This document shows, one piece after another, positions 23,934 through 25,880 of a stretch of 25,880 nucleotides of DNA. The translations under genes and the position numbers were made by a program. This DNA comes from Loki-b32 sp048941605 (GTDB lineage: Archaea; Asgardarchaeota; Lokiarchaeia; Sigyniarchaeales; SOKP01). The stretch spans positions 1-25,880 of the forward strand of contig JBHLNL010000033.1 of NCBI GenBank assembly GCA_048941605.1. Reading direction: 5' to 3'. A model generated the notes under the pieces. The model searched no databases. It was not told the DNA's origin and saw nothing but the letters and a program-made list of their open reading frames with translations. Within the stretch, counting starts at the first letter, position 1. Every line of letters begins with the position of its first letter.

Positions 23934-25802
23934 TTAATAAATCAAATTAATAGCCCAATCTAATTGTAATTCTTTAAGTTTCTCTTTAGTAGGAATACCA
24001 TTCTTATCCCAACCACGAAATTCATAGTATGCATCAAGAAGTGGATCTAAATTTACAGTTTGTCCTTGACCAGGTCCTTCAGGGAGTGGTTCTTGTAAAA
24101 GTCGCGCTGGAAGAGTATCATCTTTCCTAGTTATTCCTTCTCTTATATTATAGATTCTCGCAAGAGTAAAAATTCTTTCACCTGTTTTTCGAAAATCTGA
24201 TGCTGTAAATGGATATCCTAATAATTTTGATATTAATGATGCCCAATCTTCAGCACTTAGAACAATCCCCATAAATTTGCAACCACCAATTGCATCAAAT
24301 ACACTAAATCCATCTTCCAAATCTTTTAGAATAAATGTTTTTTCTGGTATTTCCTGGAGTGGATCACCTACATCAGCATCATCAACTAACATAAAAGGCA
24401 TTGATAAAAATGCAGGTCCTTCAATCCAAGCCGTAATGTGATCGCCACCACGATTTGCGGTAGCATATGCTAATCCCGTAATTTTAGCAGCTCTACTATC
24501 ATATGCAGGAAGTTCTAAACCTTTCACTTGCATAGCAAAGTTTATTGAATTTTTATCTAATTTTTTTGCCATTATTCTTGTCCCTTCCGCTAATAGATCA
24601 CCAATACCTTCTCTTTTACTAATTTTAGGAATAAGATCAATTGCAAGATCTGCATTACCAAATTTAAATTCAATTCCTCCCGTCTGTTCATTAGTTAAAA
24701 TCCCTTTTTCATAACATTCCATTGCAAAACCTATTACATTTCCAGTAGAAATTGTATCAAGCCCATATTCGTTACATAAGAAATGAGCAAATGTGATCGC
24801 TTCTAAATTATCAACACCACACATAGTCCCAAGGGATCCTATTGATTCATATTCTGGTCCTTCTCCTTCACTTTTATATTTTCCTTCCTTTATTTCAGCA
24901 AGACGTCCACAAGCAATTGGACAAGCAAAACATGGTTTCCTATCAGTAAGAATTGTTTCATTAATTGCGGTTCCATTTACTTTTTCCATACTAGGAAAAA
25001 CTCCAGTTTGCCAATTTTTTGTTGGTAAACCACCTTTAACACCAACTAAATCAACCATTGTTGCTGTCCCATATACCTCAAGAGTCATTTTTAATAAGCT
25101 TTGATTAACCCAATCATATCTTTGTTTAGCTTCTGTTTTATATTCCTCAGGATTAGCTACTTGAATCTTGGCATTTCCTTTAGCTGCAAGAGCTTTTACT
25201 TTTTTAGAGCCCATTACAGCACCTACTCCGCACCTTCCTGCTGCACGCCCCCAATAAGGTTTATCACAATCATTCATTATTGCAGCGTATTTAACTAGAT
25301 TCTCGCCAGAAATACCAATACAAGAAACATTAAATTTATCTCCTAATTCTTCCTTTATCATTTTTGTTGTTTCAGAAGTATTTTTTCCCCATAGATGAGA
25401 AGCATCTTTCAATTCAGCCTTACCATCTTCTGTAACTAAATAAACTGGTTTTGGAGAGATACCTTCGAATATAACCCCATCAAAACCAGATCTTTTTAGA
25501 TCACGACCCCAAAAACCAGCAGAATTTGCTTCTCCCCATATACCAGTGAGAGGTGATTTTGTAACCACAGCGTATCTTCCCGTACTGGGTGAGGGTGTTC
25601 CTGTTAACGGTCCTGTCATAAAAATTAGTTTGTTCTCAACTCCTAAAGGATCTATTCCTTTTGGTACTTCATCTATTAAATATTTTGTAGCTAATCCTGC
25701 TCCTCCTAAATATAATTTTAGTGTTTTTTCATCAGGAAATTCTTCACTAATTTTACCATTTGTTAAATCAATTCTTAATATTTTTCCCATATAACCGTAA
25801 AT
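23934..25802 (-). CDS. aor: Tungsten aldehyde:ferredoxin oxidoreductase, probable ATT start
   Basis: This enzyme oxidises aldehydes to carboxylic acids with ferredoxin, using tungsto-bispterin and one 4Fe-4S cluster. Numbering from the first ATG (25790; 618 residues), the cluster ligands are Cys287, Cys290 and Cys294 (CFACPIACG) and Cys504 (in DAIGGCKFMG). Pterin-binding regions are visible: GPLTGTPSPSTGRY (60-73), GRAAGRCGVGAVMGSK (181-196), GPEYESIGSLG and LELPAYDSRAAK. It resembles Pyrococcus AOR rather than the GAPOR branch. The ribosome binding site GAGGTG is 20 bases from that ATG but 8 bases from an in-frame ATT at 25802. Adding those four codons gives xYGYMGKILRIDL, matching the MYGNWGRFIRVNL start of Pyrococcus AOR, so I place the start at ATT. 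An AMP-forming acyl-CoA synthetase gene follows at 21 bp. No MoaD-like or pterin-synthesis gene is present here. Confidence 0.93.
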   Translation of the reverse strand: MYGYMGKILRIDLTNGKISEEFPDEKTLKLYLGGAGLATKYLIDEVPKGIDPLGVENKLIFMTGPLTGTPSPSTGRYAVVTKSPLTGIWGEANSAGFWGRDLKRSGFDGVIFEGISPKPVYLVTEDGKAELKDASHLWGKNTSETTKMIKEELGDKFNVSCIGISGENLVKYAAIMNDCDKPYWGRAAGRCGVGAVMGSKKVKALAAKGNAKIQVANPEEYKTEAKQRYDWVNQSLLKMTLEVYGTATMVDLVGVKGGLPTKNWQTGVFPSMEKVNGTAINETILTDRKPCFACPIACGRLAEIKEGKYKSEGEGPEYESIGSLGTMCGVDNLEAITFAHFLCNEYGLDTISTGNVIGFAMECYEKGILTNEQTGGIEFKFGNADLAIDLIPKISKREGIGDLLAEGTRIMAKKLDKNSINFAMQVKGLELPAYDSRAAKITGLAYATANRGGDHITAWIEGPAFLSMPFMLVDDADVGDPLQEIPEKTFILKDLEDGFSVFDAIGGCKFMGIVLSAEDWASLISKLLGYPFTASDFRKTGERIFTLARIYNIREGITRKDDTLPARLLQEPLPEGPGQGQTVNLDPLLDAYYEFRGWDKNGIPTKEKLKELQLDWAINLIY

Positions 25803-25810
25803 TTTCTTTA

Positions 25811-25816
25811 CACCTC
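25811..25816 (-). promoter_or_regulatory. Ribosome binding site of AOR
   Basis: GAGGTG on the minus strand, an ideal archaeal Shine-Dalgarno. The distance is 8 bases to the ATT at 25802-25800 and 20 bases to the ATG at 25790. It sits immediately after an in-frame TGA (25817-25815 overlaps it), so no start further upstream is possible. Confidence 0.65.
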
Positions 25817-25817
25817 A

Positions 25818-25880
25818 ATACAAATTTGTATAAAATTTTTACAAATTTAAACATGCAATTAATTAATTTTATTCCTTCAA
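25818..25880 (-). promoter_or_regulatory. AOR promoter/operator region
   Basis: A perfect 14-bp palindrome ATACAAATTTGTAT occupies 25818-25831. Its half TACAAATTT recurs at 25840-25848, 21 bases further upstream, that is two helical turns. A TATA-like TTTAAATTTG on the minus strand (about 25853-25844) would place transcription start close to the palindrome and just before the ribosome binding site. This is a plausible repressor operator overlapping a promoter. It is inferred from spacing only; A/T-rich sequence makes short palindromes common. Confidence 0.4.

Noticed and set aside
1..25880. tRNA or rRNA genes, insertion sequences, attachment sites, toxin-antitoxin or defence genes
   Set aside because: I looked through each intergenic gap on both strands for cloverleaf-like G/C-rich stretches, transposase motifs and terminal repeats and saw none; the gaps are all A/T-rich and under 200 bp.

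Overview
The window is AT-rich (roughly 30% GC by eye), densely coded and has no gap above about 200 bp. It reads as a chromosomal segment of an archaeon, most likely an Asgard archaeon of Lokiarchaeia type. The basis is archaeal/eukaryal-type tyrosyl-tRNA synthetases, GGTG/GAGGTG-type ribosome binding sites, TATA-like elements, a large SHOC2-like leucine-rich-repeat protein, a Vps29-like phosphoesterase and a set of acyl-CoA/aldehyde enzymes. The phylum assignment is inference from gene style; no rRNA or other universal marker is present. Layout, left to right. 1-375 (-): truncated start of a polytopic membrane protein (LPG synthase TM / AglD-like). 554-2783 (+): a U32 family protein and glutamate formiminotransferase (ftcD). 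2800-7714 (-): a tight hutU-hutH-hutI operon, convergent with ftcD. Together these four enzymes convert histidine to glutamate plus a formimino one-carbon unit. 7854-10971 (-): a 577-residue LRR protein and an iron-dependent alcohol dehydrogenase. 11144-11551 (+): a small SCP2-like protein. 11571-14840 (-): tyrosyl-tRNA synthetase 1, an ADP-forming acyl-CoA synthetase alpha subunit, and a Vps29/YfcE-like phosphoesterase. 14962-16718 (-): a membrane protein with a degenerate PAP2-like pattern, then a second, different tyrosyl-tRNA synthetase. 16835-19528 (-): pyruvate phosphate dikinase. 19696-22065 (-): a zinc-finger methyltransferase, a HAD-IIA phosphatase and an SCP2 protein. 22200-25802 (-): an acyl-CoA synthetase behind a tungsten aldehyde:ferredoxin oxidoreductase (AOR). 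Metabolically this is a peptide/amino-acid-degrading, ferredoxin-linked anaerobe's toolkit. The Hut route feeds glutamate and C1 units, AOR oxidises aldehydes to acids with ferredoxin reduction, the AMP-forming ligase activates acids, the ADP-forming synthetase subunit could conserve energy from acyl-CoA, the Fe-ADH interconverts aldehydes and alcohols, and PPDK links pyruvate and PEP. Points most worth a second look: two complete but divergent TyrRS genes within 3 kb, one resembling plant/protist cytosolic TyrRS; a phosphoesterase that matches Vps29 over most of its length; the full archaeal hut set with an animal-length urocanase; 21 indel-free 23-residue LRR units; and an AOR whose ribosome binding site and family N-terminus point to an AUU start codon. 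I found no tRNA, rRNA, CRISPR array, insertion sequence or obvious defence system, and nothing that I would call a wholly new system.
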